This document shows positions 53,090-63,152 of a DNA stretch of 64,000 nucleotides, one piece after another; within the stretch, counting starts at the first letter, position 1; each line of letters opens with the position of its first letter. The stretch is from assembly GCA_022495995.1 (NCBI GenBank), contig JAFEMH010001462.1, forward strand, positions 372,001 through 436,000. The letters run 5' to 3'. A program made the position numbers and the translations under genes. The stretch comes from Adenophora triphylla var. japonica (taxonomy: Eukaryota; Streptophyta; Magnoliopsida; Asterales; Campanulaceae). Under the pieces are notes generated by a model. The model worked only from the letters and a program-made list of their open reading frames with translations, made no database searches and had not been told where the DNA came from.

Positions 53090-55875
53090 ATGGCCAGGAC
53101 CTTTAGTAGTGAACCAGGAGCTCGGTATGGCTATTGAAATGTCAATCGTAGAGTATACAAACACTTGAACGGAGTATGGAGGGAGATAACTGTTGAGGAG
53201 TGCTCTTCCATTTTGACCCGGTGGGGTTTGCATTTTAGTGAACTGGGTTTGCCCGTAGGAGAAACCCTAGGTGCTTTAGAGACGAACGACCCAAGAGTTG
53301 TTTACTTTAACCTTTTCCATGAGCTGCTTGACCACATAGCTCTGTTCTACATCAGAGGTCCCAACAAACCTTCCTTCCTTAGGAATAGAAAAGGATTTTC
53401 GGGGGAATCTAGGTCGCCCCTTAGTATGTCCCCTAGGTCCCTTGAAGCTGCATATAGGACTGATTCCCCTATTTCCTCTTCTTCTTGTACAGATATGGCA
53501 GCTCAAGGGGGAGCTACAACTTCTACTTCTTCGAGTCCACGGATAGTGGATACATTCAAATCCTCCGTTGCACCTGGGAGGAATGAAAGAGGCTATGTAC
53601 CTCCTAAGCCACTTCGAGGGAAGAAGAACTCGCAATCTCGGATAGACATGGTGTACAAATTTTGTGAGGTGGACAGTAAGGAGTTCGACGTCACTCATTT
53701 CAGCAAGAAAGAATTCATGAAACTGTTTGGTGATACCTTCAGTAAAGATCCCACTAGGGTGGCCTTCATCTATGTCCAATTCGAGGCTGGCTTGAGACTG
53801 CCCTTGGATCCATTTATTAATGATTTTTTGGAGTGTATGAATGTCCTACCTCTCCAACTGGGAGCCAACACTTGTAGAGTTTTGGTGTGCTTTGCCATGG
53901 TGAGTCGCTTCTTGGAGTACGATCCTTGTATGAGAGTTTTTAGGGAGTTCTTTAGTGTCAAAATTTATAAGGTTAACCTGGGAATTAGCATCCCCTCCAA
54001 GCCAAAATCCCCCAAACTGTTTGTCAACCTTCCTAGCAAGGTAAGTGGTTGGAATTCCCACGTGATGGTGGTGGAGAGTAGGAGAGGATGGGAGCTCCCC
54101 TTGCCCAACACTGAGTCTACGGTAGTAAAGGAGGAGGATTATTGGGAGCCTGACTGGTGCATCGAACTATATAAGAAGTTGGTCGAGGTAGCCAATAAAG
54201 GGCCCATCAATTGGGATTTTCTGGGAACTACCAAGAACAATTACATACAAGCTGGGATGATGATTGGTAGTGGGGATGTGGTGCCTCTGGTCCCCATTGT
54301 TAGATGCTTAAGGTACCCTGATTGGGTCACCCATGAGGGGGGTCGATTTAGATTTGAAAGCCAATGTCACTATTGCAAAGGAGAGCCAGACCATTGTAGG
54401 TTCAAAGTGGACCATTTTGGTGGTAAGTTTTTACTCGTCTTTATCTATTAACTCGTCCATTGATTGCTCGTATGCAGAAATGTTAGCTCGTACATAGAAC
54501 TTGTTTGTATGAATTTTAGCTCGTAGACAATTTACTCATATGTAGAACTCGCAGCTCATACATATCTTGCTCGTACATAGAACTTTCAGCTCGTATGTAG
54601 AACTTTTGTTTGTCGAGCTAACACTTTGTTATCGTGGACTTGTGCAGTTCTGACTCCTGAACAAGAGGTTAACATGGGCCGAGTTATTGATATAAGGAAA
54701 AGCATGAAAAGCTGCGGGGCTGCCAATGCCCGAGAAAGCCGTGAGAGAGAAGGTGTAAAGCGCCAGAGGCTATTGAAATTGGTTGACCAGGAGACTGACA
54801 AGCTTATCCCTGTAGGAGAAGAGCTTGAGCAATTGGAGGAGGAGCGAGCTGGGGATGATGCCCAAGAGACACTTAATGATGGGACCGAGGTGGAGGTTGA
54901 GCCAGTGTAGGAGCCAGTGAAAGAGGCTCCTCAAACTAGGTCCCGAGCTCAGACTAGGGCCAGGACGCCGGTAATTGACATTGATGAAGAGGAGGAAGAT
55001 GACGACGCCCCTCTTAGCAAGAAAAGCAAGAAGAAGAAATCCAAATTTAACCCGCCCTCTGAACAGGTGGACACCTCGGCTAGCGGCTCTTTGTCTCCCT
55101 CTCTCCAAGTTTCATACTCCGACCTCGTTCAAGCTTGAGTAGACAAGCTGAGCGATGTTCCGTTGCTTACTGGAGTAGACAGCTCCGTTAGAGAGTATCC
55201 TGAGCTCGGATACGGTCAAGTGATTGTGAGGAGAGTTGCTGACCAGGACTTGGTCAAGAAATTCACTGATAAAGGTTTGACTGCTGAGACATTACGAGCT
55301 AGGTCTGGATTGGTTCACTCCGAGGTAATACTTGTAATCTTTTATACCATTATTGCTTTACTCTTTTGCTCGTCTAATCCCCTTAACCCAATCTTGGTCG
55401 ATCTAATCTCTTTCGTTTACTCAGCGTTGCAGTCTCTTGCTATGATAGAACTGGTTACGAGCTACTGGAAAGCTATGGAGGAGCAAGAGAAGCTGGCCAA
55501 GTCCATGCTGGCTCGTAAATCTGATGAGTTGAAGAAATTGGAGGTGGAGCATGCCAAACTTAAGGAGGAACACTCTGATGTGGCAGCTCGTCAAGGTCAC
55601 CATCTAGTGCCCTATAATGAGAATGACTTGGCTACCATTGCCCAAGATGATGCAGACTTGGTGGCAGAACCTTGGGTTCCTCCTCCACTTGAGACTGTCA
55701 ATTTCAATACTATTTTGCAGGAGCTTGAGAACCTGAGGAGCTAGCTTTTGAGGGTGATACTCCCAAGCATGGCTTTTCCAATTCGGGTAAACTTACTGAT
55801 CTTCAACAGCAGGATGATGACGTAGAAGATCGAGCTACCACAAGTGGCCAAGTTGAAGCCGATCCAGCTGCTTAA
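53090..55875 (+). pseudogene. Antisense gene with putative gypsy-type transposase domain (broken)
   Basis: A plus-strand spliced gene within element D. Exon 1 from ATG 53090 to 54422, intron 54423-54647 (GTAAGT...GCAG), exon 2 to 55324, intron 55325-55432, exon 3 to about 55875. Exon 1 encodes an N-terminal region (RVYKHLNGVWREITVEECSS), a Ser-rich linker, then FSKKEFMKLFGDTFSKDPTR, LRLPLDPFINDFLECMNVLP and LGANTCRVLVCFAMVSRFLE. This resembles the plant putative gypsy-type transposase domain (Transposase_28). Exons 2-3 are charged and coiled-coil-like (MEEQEKLAKSMLARKSDELK, KLEVEHAKLKEEHSDVAARQ), with an acidic run and KKSKKKKS. Codon 16 is TGA; stops also occur at 54908 and 55136, and the frame shifts near 55741. 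Function of the family is unknown to me. Confidence 0.65.
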
Positions 55876-56229
55876 CTTTCCTTTGAACATTTGAATGGTT
55901 GTATAATGAACAAGTCCCAAAACAATCTTTATTTTTTGCTTTGTGTATGTTGATGCCTTGGCCCAATTTTTGGGAGGCATTTTAACTCGTAGTTTTTTGC
56001 TAGCTCTAGTCCTGGCCCATTTCGGGGAATGAGCCTTTTATTTAATCGTAGATGACCTTTGACACTTTGAAGTTTATGCTTTTGATTTTAGCATGAATAT
56101 ATGTCGAGCTAGATTTAATAGGACAAATAAATTGCTATAAGCTTTTGATCGGATTGGTTTTTTGATAACACAGTCGACCTTATACTTGTATAGTTTTTGA
56201 AAACGAGATTGACTAAGAGTTACATCTAT
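55876..56229. other. Non-coding region between antisense gene and repeats
   Basis: No gene is seen; this is the 3' side of the antisense gene. The minus-strand ORF 55741-55980 has no domain. Confidence 0.5.
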
Positions 56230-56540
56230 TAAGGGAACGAAGCTGACCACGGGTCGAGCTCATTAGAACGAGGTCGACCTAGACGTCGGACCTGTTAAAG
56301 GAACGAAGCTGATTAAGAATCGAGCATGTTAAAACGAGGTTGACTTAGATGCCGGACCTATTAAAGGAACGAAGCTGATTAAGAATTGAGCTTGTTAGAA
56401 CGAGGTTGACTTAGATATCGGACCTGTTAAGGGAACGAAGCTGATTAAGAATCGAGCTTGTTAGAACGACGTCGACTTAGATGTCGGACCTGTTAAGGGA
56501 AACGAAGCTGATTAAGAATCGAGCTTGTTAGAACGATGTA
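56230..56540. repeat. Approximately 64-bp tandem repeat, about five copies
   Basis: Units contain GGAACGAAGCTGATTAAGAA, TCGAGCTTGTTAGAACGAGG and TCGACTTAGATGTCGGACCT. Each holds an AAGCT ... AGCTT inverted pair. Located between the D integrase and the antisense gene. Confidence 0.8.
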
Positions 56541-56699
56541 AAAATGTAACATAATGTTTGGTTGAATGTAACTGCAACTTTTATTGAAGTAGAAGCATGT
56601 TTACATCGAAAATGAAGAGCTAGAACTATAACAATTCTAACTTGAAAACTGAACTAACTTTGAAGCTGAATTATAAAATTGAACTAGAAGTAATATTTG

Positions 56700-57729
56700 A
56701 TAAGGTGAGTAGCATGCCACGGGTGCTTTAATTCCTCACCACCTGGATGGGCGATCATGTAAGTTCCTTACTTGATAATTTGAGTGACAATGTAGGGACC
56801 TTCCCAGTTGGGGGATAACTTGTTCTGCTGAGTTCTCCTTCCCGTTGCCTCGATTTTCCTTAGCACGTGGTCGCCTACTTGGAAGGATCTCGTTTTTTAC
56901 TTTCTTATCGTGATAACTCTTGGTATTTTGCTTGTAATTGACCATTCGTAAATAAGATATATCTCGCTTCTCGTCAATCAAATCCAAGTCGATCAATCTG
57001 TTGGTGTCATTCTGCTCTTGGTCGAAGAAAACTACTCTGGCCGTAGGAAATCGCAGCTCGGCTGGTGCCATGGCCTCTGATCCGTATGTAAGAGCGAATG
57101 GGGTTTCCCCCGTGGGACCCCGAATGGTTGTGCGGACTGCCCAGAGAGCAAGGGGGTTCGTCCAACCAGTTGTTGCGTCAACCAACCAAGCCCGTCTTAA
57201 GTGCAGATAGGACGAGCTTGTTCGCAGCTTCGGATTGTCCGTTACCATGAGGATAAGCAACAGATGACTGCCAATGTTCGACGCCTACTCGATTCATTTC
57301 TTCTTCAAAAGCTCGGGAGAGTTGTAGCCCATTGTTCGACACGATAGCTCGAGGTATCCCAAAACGGCACCAAATGAAGTCATGAATGAAATTGATGGCG
57401 TTTTGCTCTGTAATTCTAGCTAATGGCTTGGCTTCGACCCACTTCGTAAAATAATCAATAGCCACGATCACATACTTGCAATTTCCACGGGCAGGTCGGA
57501 AAGGTCCAATCAAATCTACTCCCCACATATCAAACGGCCAAGTAGCGATCACGGGAGTTTGCTCGGTTGTAGGCAAGTGAGGTAGGTTGGCAAATCTCTG
57601 ACACTGGTCGCATTGCTGAACGAAGTCATAAGCATCAGCCCTCATGTGTGGCCAGTAATAACCCAACGTAATCAACTTGTCAGCCAAAGTTCTGGCCCCC
57701 GGGTGTCCACCACAAACCCCACTATGCAC
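56700..57729 (-). pseudogene. Element D integrase
   Basis: Integrase with a complete HHCC zinc domain: HSGVCGGHPGARTL ... CDQCQR (57725-57590). The core follows: WGVDLIGPFR (first Asp), DYFTKWVEAKPLARITEQ, IVSNNGLQLS, and NGQSEAANK (Glu). The second catalytic Asp, normally in SDNG, is Asn here (SNNG, about 57330), which should abolish activity. The C-terminal part (GETPFALTYGSEAMAPAEL) is frameshifted twice between 57178 and 56870. The preceding codon at 57730 is a TAG stop replacing Glu between LMY and VHSG. Confidence 0.85.
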
Positions 57730-58183
57730 CTAATACATTAATTGAGTGATTTCTTGGGGGTGAATGCATATTAATAATGGCTTGGTGTAGGACCTTCTGA
57801 ATAGCATATTTCCTTGAATAACGTATCTCGGAGCCTTCTTCTTGATAGCTCGAGCTATTTTCTCGTCCTCAAGGAGCTCGCTCGTCTCCAAGTATGCTCT
57901 CATTTCCTCGATCCAGCACTTGGCGTAAACCCAATCTCTCATAGTATCCTCCACGCACTGAATTTGAACCCTTTCATATGCTGGATGCTCAAGGTAGGAG
58001 ATAGGTTCCTCGTGCGGTTTGTCTGAAGTAGCCAACTTTGAGAGTAGGTCAGCCAAATCGTTGTCTTCTCGACCAATCCTCTGAATTTCCCAGAACTCCA
58101 AGTCCTTTATCAGTTCCTTCACCAGGTCGCAGTATTTGAACAAAGTGAGGTTCAGCACTTCATACTCTCCTCTGACCTGGTTG
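57730..58183 (-). pseudogene. Element D second RNase H, C-terminal half, and linker
   Basis: Continues the RNase H frame after the solo LTR: VNQVRGEYEVLNLTLFKYCD, then FWEIQRIGREDNDLADLLSK and LATSDKP. The linker to integrase follows (YVIQGNMLFRRSYTKPLLIC). It ends at the TAG at 57730. Confidence 0.8.
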
Positions 58184-58188
58184 ACTAT

Positions 58189-59774
58189 TGAATGAACGCT
58201 CGCCGAAAATTAAAATGAAGGAGTCGGCACGCCGTTTTTAAGGAAACATTGAAAACCTTTGAAAGAGAAAATGGATTCGGGGGTCAGGTTACGTGTTGGG
58301 AAGAACCGAGAGTTCACCCAACACGCCTCGTCCGTAGACGAGTCTTTCTAATTTAGACATCCAAATAATTCAAAAAATGTGCAAACAACGATAATGAACA
58401 AGTGAGATAACATGAATTTTATTGAATAGAAGAGATCATTACAATTTGTAGACCAATTGTTCAGGAGGCCACATCCCTTTACAGCAAAGAGAACAGATTA
58501 TAAAGGAAATCAAGTCTTCTGCAAAGGACCATCTATATCGCATGGCACAGGACTCCTAATGTCCAAATGTGTCGCGTGACACCAATAGTCACCTTGTAGA
58601 GACTCACAACAAACAGATTACAGAAATCTCTAGATGAACACAAAACACAATTACAAACTAGATCTAAACATTAACAACATGAACATACAACTAAATGCTA
58701 AGATAACCAACTAAATCAACTTACAACTGAAAGATAGTCCCTGCAGATGGTCACGATATGTCGCGTGACAGAGGACTTCTCGTGTCCAAGTGTGTCGCGT
58801 GACACAGGTTTACCATCTGCAGGTACCTTACAAACTGAGAAACAGATCTAACAGATACACAATCAAATCAAACAATATTACCAGAATCAACCAGAATAGC
58901 ATGAATTAGATACGAATCAACCAAAGGAGTGTGGATATGGGAGATCCACACTCCCTTGACATCCAAATTGCAATTATAGATAGATCACATCATGAACATG
59001 CAATTGGACTCAAGCAAACACGATTTAAATAGAGAGATTGCAGTTGCCACTTGATAATCTGAGGCAGATGGAGCCTGATTATTAAGTGGAGAAGAAGGAA
59101 GAGCAATTAGACAAATAGATGAGAGAGAGAGAGGGAGAGATTTGTTACCCTTGTAGTCCTCAACTTCTACACCAAGTTAGGTGCAAAAGCCTTCGATTCA
59201 GCTTCTTAAAAGGAGATCCAAACATGAACTGAGATCTGGAATGAAGTATTCAAGGTGCTTGGGGAAGTAGGAGGGTAATTGGGTTGACGGTGTGTGAAAG
59301 GTAAGGGAATTGAAGGGGAATTGGGTAGTTTTGGTGAGGGAGGAGGAGAGAGAGAGGTTCTGGGGCAATTTGTGCAGAGTGACGTTAAGGGGCTGAAATT
59401 CGGGATCCAGAACTGAGAGGGGTAGGGTCTTATTTATAGCTGCAGTTCATGGTAACCTTATGTCACACGGCGTTATGTAACCACTTTTCATGCTTCGACT
59501 TGTCGCGTGACACAAGGTGACCATAACCGTTTTTGGCGCCAAATCTGATTCTCGAACCTTCTTGGATAATATCTGAAAAGTCCAAAACAGATTTATTCCT
59601 TTTAGGTCCCTTGGCAAGAGCAAAGTACAAAAAAGTACTTCCTTCACGAGAAACTTATGAAATGTTTTCGGAAGTCTCAGAATGGACCGAGAATTTACCA
59701 AAATGCCCCTAAATGCAATTTTATCATATTAAAATGCATCTGGAAAGGTCGCGAATTGGATTGGCGTACTTACA
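58189..59774 (-). repeat. Solo LTR 2, inserted in the D RNase H
   Basis: Minus strand TGTAAGTACGCCAATTCGCG ... GAGCGTTCATTCA, 1586 bp. TSD ACTAT (58184-58188 and 59775-59779). It interrupts the codons between SQLIV and NQVRG. A repeated TCGCGTGACA phrase occurs at about 58572, 58760, 58797 and 59505. The U5 primer-site-like TGCCGACTCC is at 58220-58229 with one mismatch. No internal region remains, so it arose by LTR-LTR recombination. Confidence 0.9.
58274..58342 (-). other. H1-H2 hairpin cassette and box, solo LTR 2
   Basis: Minus-strand order: H1 CTCGT (58342-58338) / ACGAG (58331-58327); H2 CGTGTTGGG (58325-58317) / CCCAACACG (58300-58292), nine perfect pairs with a 16-nt loop that holds a smaller GAAC/GGTTC pair. 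Then box TAACCTGACCCCCGAATCC. Confidence 0.7.
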
Positions 59775-59779
59775 ACTAT

Positions 59780-60304
59780 CAGCTGGGAATCACAATATGC
59801 CACAATCTTGGTCGCCCCGAAACATTTGGCGTACTCGATGGCTGCGACCAAAGCTTCATATTCTGCCTGGTTGTTAGAAGCTTCGAACTTGAATCTCAAT
59901 GCTTCCTCACAGACTGTTCCTGACTCTGGCTCGATCAATACAATCCCAGCTCCGCTAACGCTCTTTGTTGCCGACCCATAGGAGTACACTTTCCAGCAGT
60001 AGTCGGGTAGACTTGTGACGGACTGAGCCTCTGGTTCTTTTCCTTTTGTTTTCTCCTTTTGAACTCGTACCTCGCTATCCTCCTTGGTGAACGTCAGCTC
60101 AACCAAGAAGTCTACCAAGGCTTGTGCCTTCAATGCCTTTCGAGGCCGATACTCATTGTCGAATTCTGTAAGAGCAATTGACCAGTTGAGTAAGCGACCT
60201 GAGCTTTCTGGTTTGTGTAGGATCCTTCTCAAGGGTGCATTAGTGAGCACGACAATGGGGTGAGCTAGAAAATAAGCTCGTAGCTTCCTGGAGGCTACGA
60301 CCAA
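59780..60304 (-). pseudogene. Element D RNase H tail and second RNase H, N-terminal half
   Basis: RNase H end (LNWSIALTEFDNEYRPRKAL, KAQALVDFLVELTF), then a charged spacer (VQKEKTKGKEPEAQSV). The archaeal-type RNase H follows: CWKVYSYGSATKSVSGAGIV and ASNNQAEYEALVAAIEYAK, to CDSQLIV. Where relatives have VDGSS or FDGAA the sequence reads SYGSA, so the first catalytic Asp is Tyr. Confidence 0.8.
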
Positions 60305-61230
60305 GGCATATGCAACCTTCTCGCATTATAGTATCTGCCTTCAACATCGGATAAAGCCTTGCTAACATAATATACGGGCTTCTGAAGCCCTTCTTCCTCT
60401 CGAACTAGAACAGCAGCCACTGATTGGTCGCCCATAGATAAATACACGAACAAAGTTTCGCCAACAGTTGGGCTGCTCAATAAAGGTGGAGTAGCGAGAT
60501 ACTCCTTAAGCTGTTGGAACGACGAATGACATTCAGCCGTCCACTCAAAAATTTTCATCTCCCTCAATGATTTGAAGAAGGGGAGAGATCTTTCTGCCGA
60601 CTTGGCTATAAAGCGACCTAGGGCTGCCACCTTACCATTAAGTCGCTGCATCTCCTTGATACTTGTGGGCTCCTGCATGTCGACCAAAGCCTTGATCTTC
60701 TCAGGATTTTCCTCAATACCTCCTTGTGACACCATAAAACCAAGGAATTTTCCAGCTGCTACTCCAAATACACACTTGCTCAAGTTAAGCTTCATGTCGT
60801 TTGCTCGTAAATTGGTGAACGTTTCCTTTAGGTCGACCACGTGACGTTCGGCCTTTCTTTTGATGACCATATCGTCGACGTAGGCCTCCATGTTTCGGCC
60901 GATTTGTGAGGCAAAGACCTTGTTCACCATCCTCTGGTAGGTCGCTCCTGCATTTTTCAACCCGAACGGCATCATGTTATAGCAGTAAATACCCCCAAGA
61001 GCTTGAAAAGCCGTCTTCACAACATCATTCTCGTGCATCTTGATCTGATGATAACCTGAATAGGCATCGAGGAAACTCAGAGTGGAGTGCCCAGCTATAG
61101 AGTCTACGATCTTGTCAATCCGAGGCAGGGGTAGCTATCCTTAGGGCAGGCCAAATTAAGGTTGGTGAAGTCGACACACATCCTTCACTTGCCATTATAT
61201 TTCTTCACCATGACCACATTAGCTAGCCAG
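60295..61230 (-). pseudogene. Element D reverse transcriptase
   Basis: From 61230: ANVVMVKKYNGK, a TGA in place of Trp, then MCVDFTNLNLACP. After a frameshift near 61130 comes the stretch ENDVVKTAFQALGGIYCYNM and MPFGLKNAGATYQRMVNKVF. The catalytic box is YVDDMVIKRKAERHV (about 60890-60845). The thumb and connection follow (CVFGVAAGKFLGFMVSQGGI) to RNase H (FVYLSMGDQSVAAVLVREEE). A one-base deletion near 60324 shifts the frame at RYYNA. The N-terminal side is interrupted by solo LTR 1. Confidence 0.85.
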
Positions 61231-62247
61231 GTGGTTGTAAGTACCCAAATCCGGATCGTCAAAATCCATTAAAGGTTAACCGGAACCCGTTAACTCCACG
61301 TTCTCGAGTCAACGAGACATCCCGGGACTGGTCCGTGCATCCCAACGTCAAAGCGTACTCAACACACATGATCACACGTAAAAGTACATCTTTCCCCAAA
61401 AAACACACTTTTCGGGGTCTTCCGGGATTTGATTTGCCGTTTTCGAGCATCTCGACCTTCCGGAGGTCATAACTCCCTCATACGAACTCCGTTTTGGGCC
61501 TACCACATATCAAATCGAACGCAAGAAAAAGATCTACGCATATGGCTAGTTCAATCAGGAAAAATAGCCAATTTGAAGAACTGTCCGGCCGGACTGTTTT
61601 ATAGGTTAAATTAAAATGTGCCAGATTCGATCAAACTTAAGGCCAAATGACCAAAATGCCCCTCAAATGGAAGAAAGGTCCGGCCGGACTATTTTACTCA
61701 GTAAACCACCATGCTAAGCAATGCTTTCCTCCTTTTCCAAGTAAATTCCTTCCCCTCCACATAAACTCCTCCTATAAATACTCACCTCCTCCATATTTCC
61801 TACACCATTTTCTCTCCTCTCTCCACCCCAAGCAAAAGGCTTGTCTTTCTTCCGCTCTTCGGGAGCCCTCGTGCTACTCGTCGACGGAATTCTCTACTCT
61901 TCGGGGGCCCTCGTGCTACTCGTCGGTGGATTCTGACACAAGCTAAACCGACCCAAGTCGAAACGCTGCCCAAGTCCCTAGGTTCCTAAACACCAAATAA
62001 AAGGGAAAACTCTGCCAAAACACTTCCGAAACACCTTTCAAACACCTTTTCGTATCCCATATACATCCTCCCGAGCCAAAGAGTCAACACCAAATTTGGT
62101 AAACTCCCACTCTCAAAATGTAGATGTAATGCCGTCTACGGGACTCGATACGTTTTAGTCCCTAATCATCTTCTTTCCCCTAAGAGAAGTAATTTCGGGT
62201 TAAAACGGCGTTCAAGTCCCCTTTTTACGTTTCTGTCATTTACCGTC

Positions 62248-62585
62248 CGGATCGTTCGATCCGTTGATCACACTTTACCGTTTGAACCGTTTGGTTCGTG
62301 ATCGTCATTTACTGTCTGGGTCATTCGATCCGTTGATCGCACTTTACCGTCCAAACCGTTTGGTTTGTGATCTTCATTTCCAAGTCCGGATCATTTGATC
62401 CGTTGATATCGCACTTACTTTACGTACTTTACAAGTCCGAGTCGTTTGGCTCGTCGATCGCATCTTTACAACTCCGGATCGTTTGATTCGTTGATACCGC
62501 ACTTTCAATACTGTCATTTACAAGTCCAAACCGTTTGGTTTGTTGATAGTATTTACTTTCCAATGTCCGAGTCACAAAATGACTC
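62248..62585 (+). repeat. Hairpin array I in solo LTR 1
   Basis: Nine dyads, mostly 6-bp arms with 4-nt loops: CGGATC/GATCCG (62248), TGAACC/GGTTCG (62283), TGGGTC/GATCCG (62317), CAAACC/GGTTTG (62352), CGGATC/GATCCG (62387), CGAGTC/GGCTCG (62438), CGGATC/GATTCG (62475), CAAACC/GGTTTG (62527), GAGTCA/TGACTC (62569). Spacers resemble GTTGATCGCACTTTACNGTC. Confidence 0.75.
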
Positions 62586-62649
62586 ATTGATCGCATCTTA
62601 CTTGCCATCATTTTCATCAAAATGGGTAACATCGTAATGCCCGATTCAA

Positions 62650-62800
62650 AACCGAAGTTTATCATTCAAACTTCCTTTCCAAAAAACTCTCATTTCAAAC
62701 TCCCTTCAAAATCGACGTTTTCCATTCAAACGCTCTTTTACCAAAATCAACGTTTGTCATTCAAACCAAGATTAAAGCTTATCACTCAAGCTCATTTTCA
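62650..62800 (+). repeat. Hairpin array II in solo LTR 1
   Basis: Dyads with ATCATTC- or TCCATTC-like loops: GAAGTTT/AAACTTC, CGTTT/AAACG, CGTTTG/CAAAC and AGCTT/AAGCT. They correspond to the array at 35320-35720 in the C LTR. Confidence 0.55.
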
Positions 62801-62849
62801 AAAGCAACAGGAACACACACACACACATTTTTCGAGAAAGGTAGAAAGA

Positions 62850-62918
62850 CTCGTCATACGAGGTATTTCGGGTAATCTCAATATACTCTTCCCAAAACGT
62901 AACGTGACCTCCGAACCT
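62850..62918 (+). other. H1-H2 cassette and box, solo LTR 1 (decayed H2)
   Basis: H1 CTCGT (62850-62854) / ACGAG (62858-62862). H2 arms TATTTCGGG (62864-62872) and CCCAAAACG (62891-62899) have two mismatches. Compared with the perfect C LTR stem, the three changes are CG-to-TA and CG-to-CA, as expected from methyl-CpG decay. The box TAACGTGACCTCCGAACC is intact. Confidence 0.6.
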
Positions 62919-63152
62919 AACAATCTCTGGTCCTAAAAGCCTTTTGTAAATTTTTGGCTACCAATCAAAACATCCCATTTTCAAAGCCTTTTCCAAGTTT
63001 TTGCTACCAATAAAAATGACCTTGTTTTCAAAGCCATTTTCAAAGTTTGGGCTCATAATACAAAACGGTGTGGCGACTCTCTTTTCCAAGTGAAGTCCAT
63101 TCAAAAGAACCGCTCGCCGCAGTCCACGCGCGATCCGGGTAATTTCAGTGGT

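Larger units (their letters stand above)
50842..53660. repeat. Tandem duplication, copy 2
   Basis: The longer copy, continuing into the full antisense gene and element D. Without the 630-bp insertion and its 8-bp TSD it equals copy 1 in length within a few bases. Confidence 0.85.
61236..63147 (+). repeat. Solo LTR 1 (C-type), inserted in the D RT
   Basis: TGTAAGTACCCAAATCCGGA ... GATCCGGGTAATTTCA, 1912 bp. TSD GTGGT (61231-61235 and 63148-63152). Removing it restores KEATHTTWLANVV across the join. TATA-like CCTATAAATAC near 61771. An approximately 45-bp direct repeat of GCCCTCGTGCTACTCGTCG lies at 61868-61925. It also has two hairpin arrays, the H1-H2 cassette, and U5 primer-site-like TGGCGACTC (63071-63079). 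Same family as the C 5' LTR. Confidence 0.9.
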
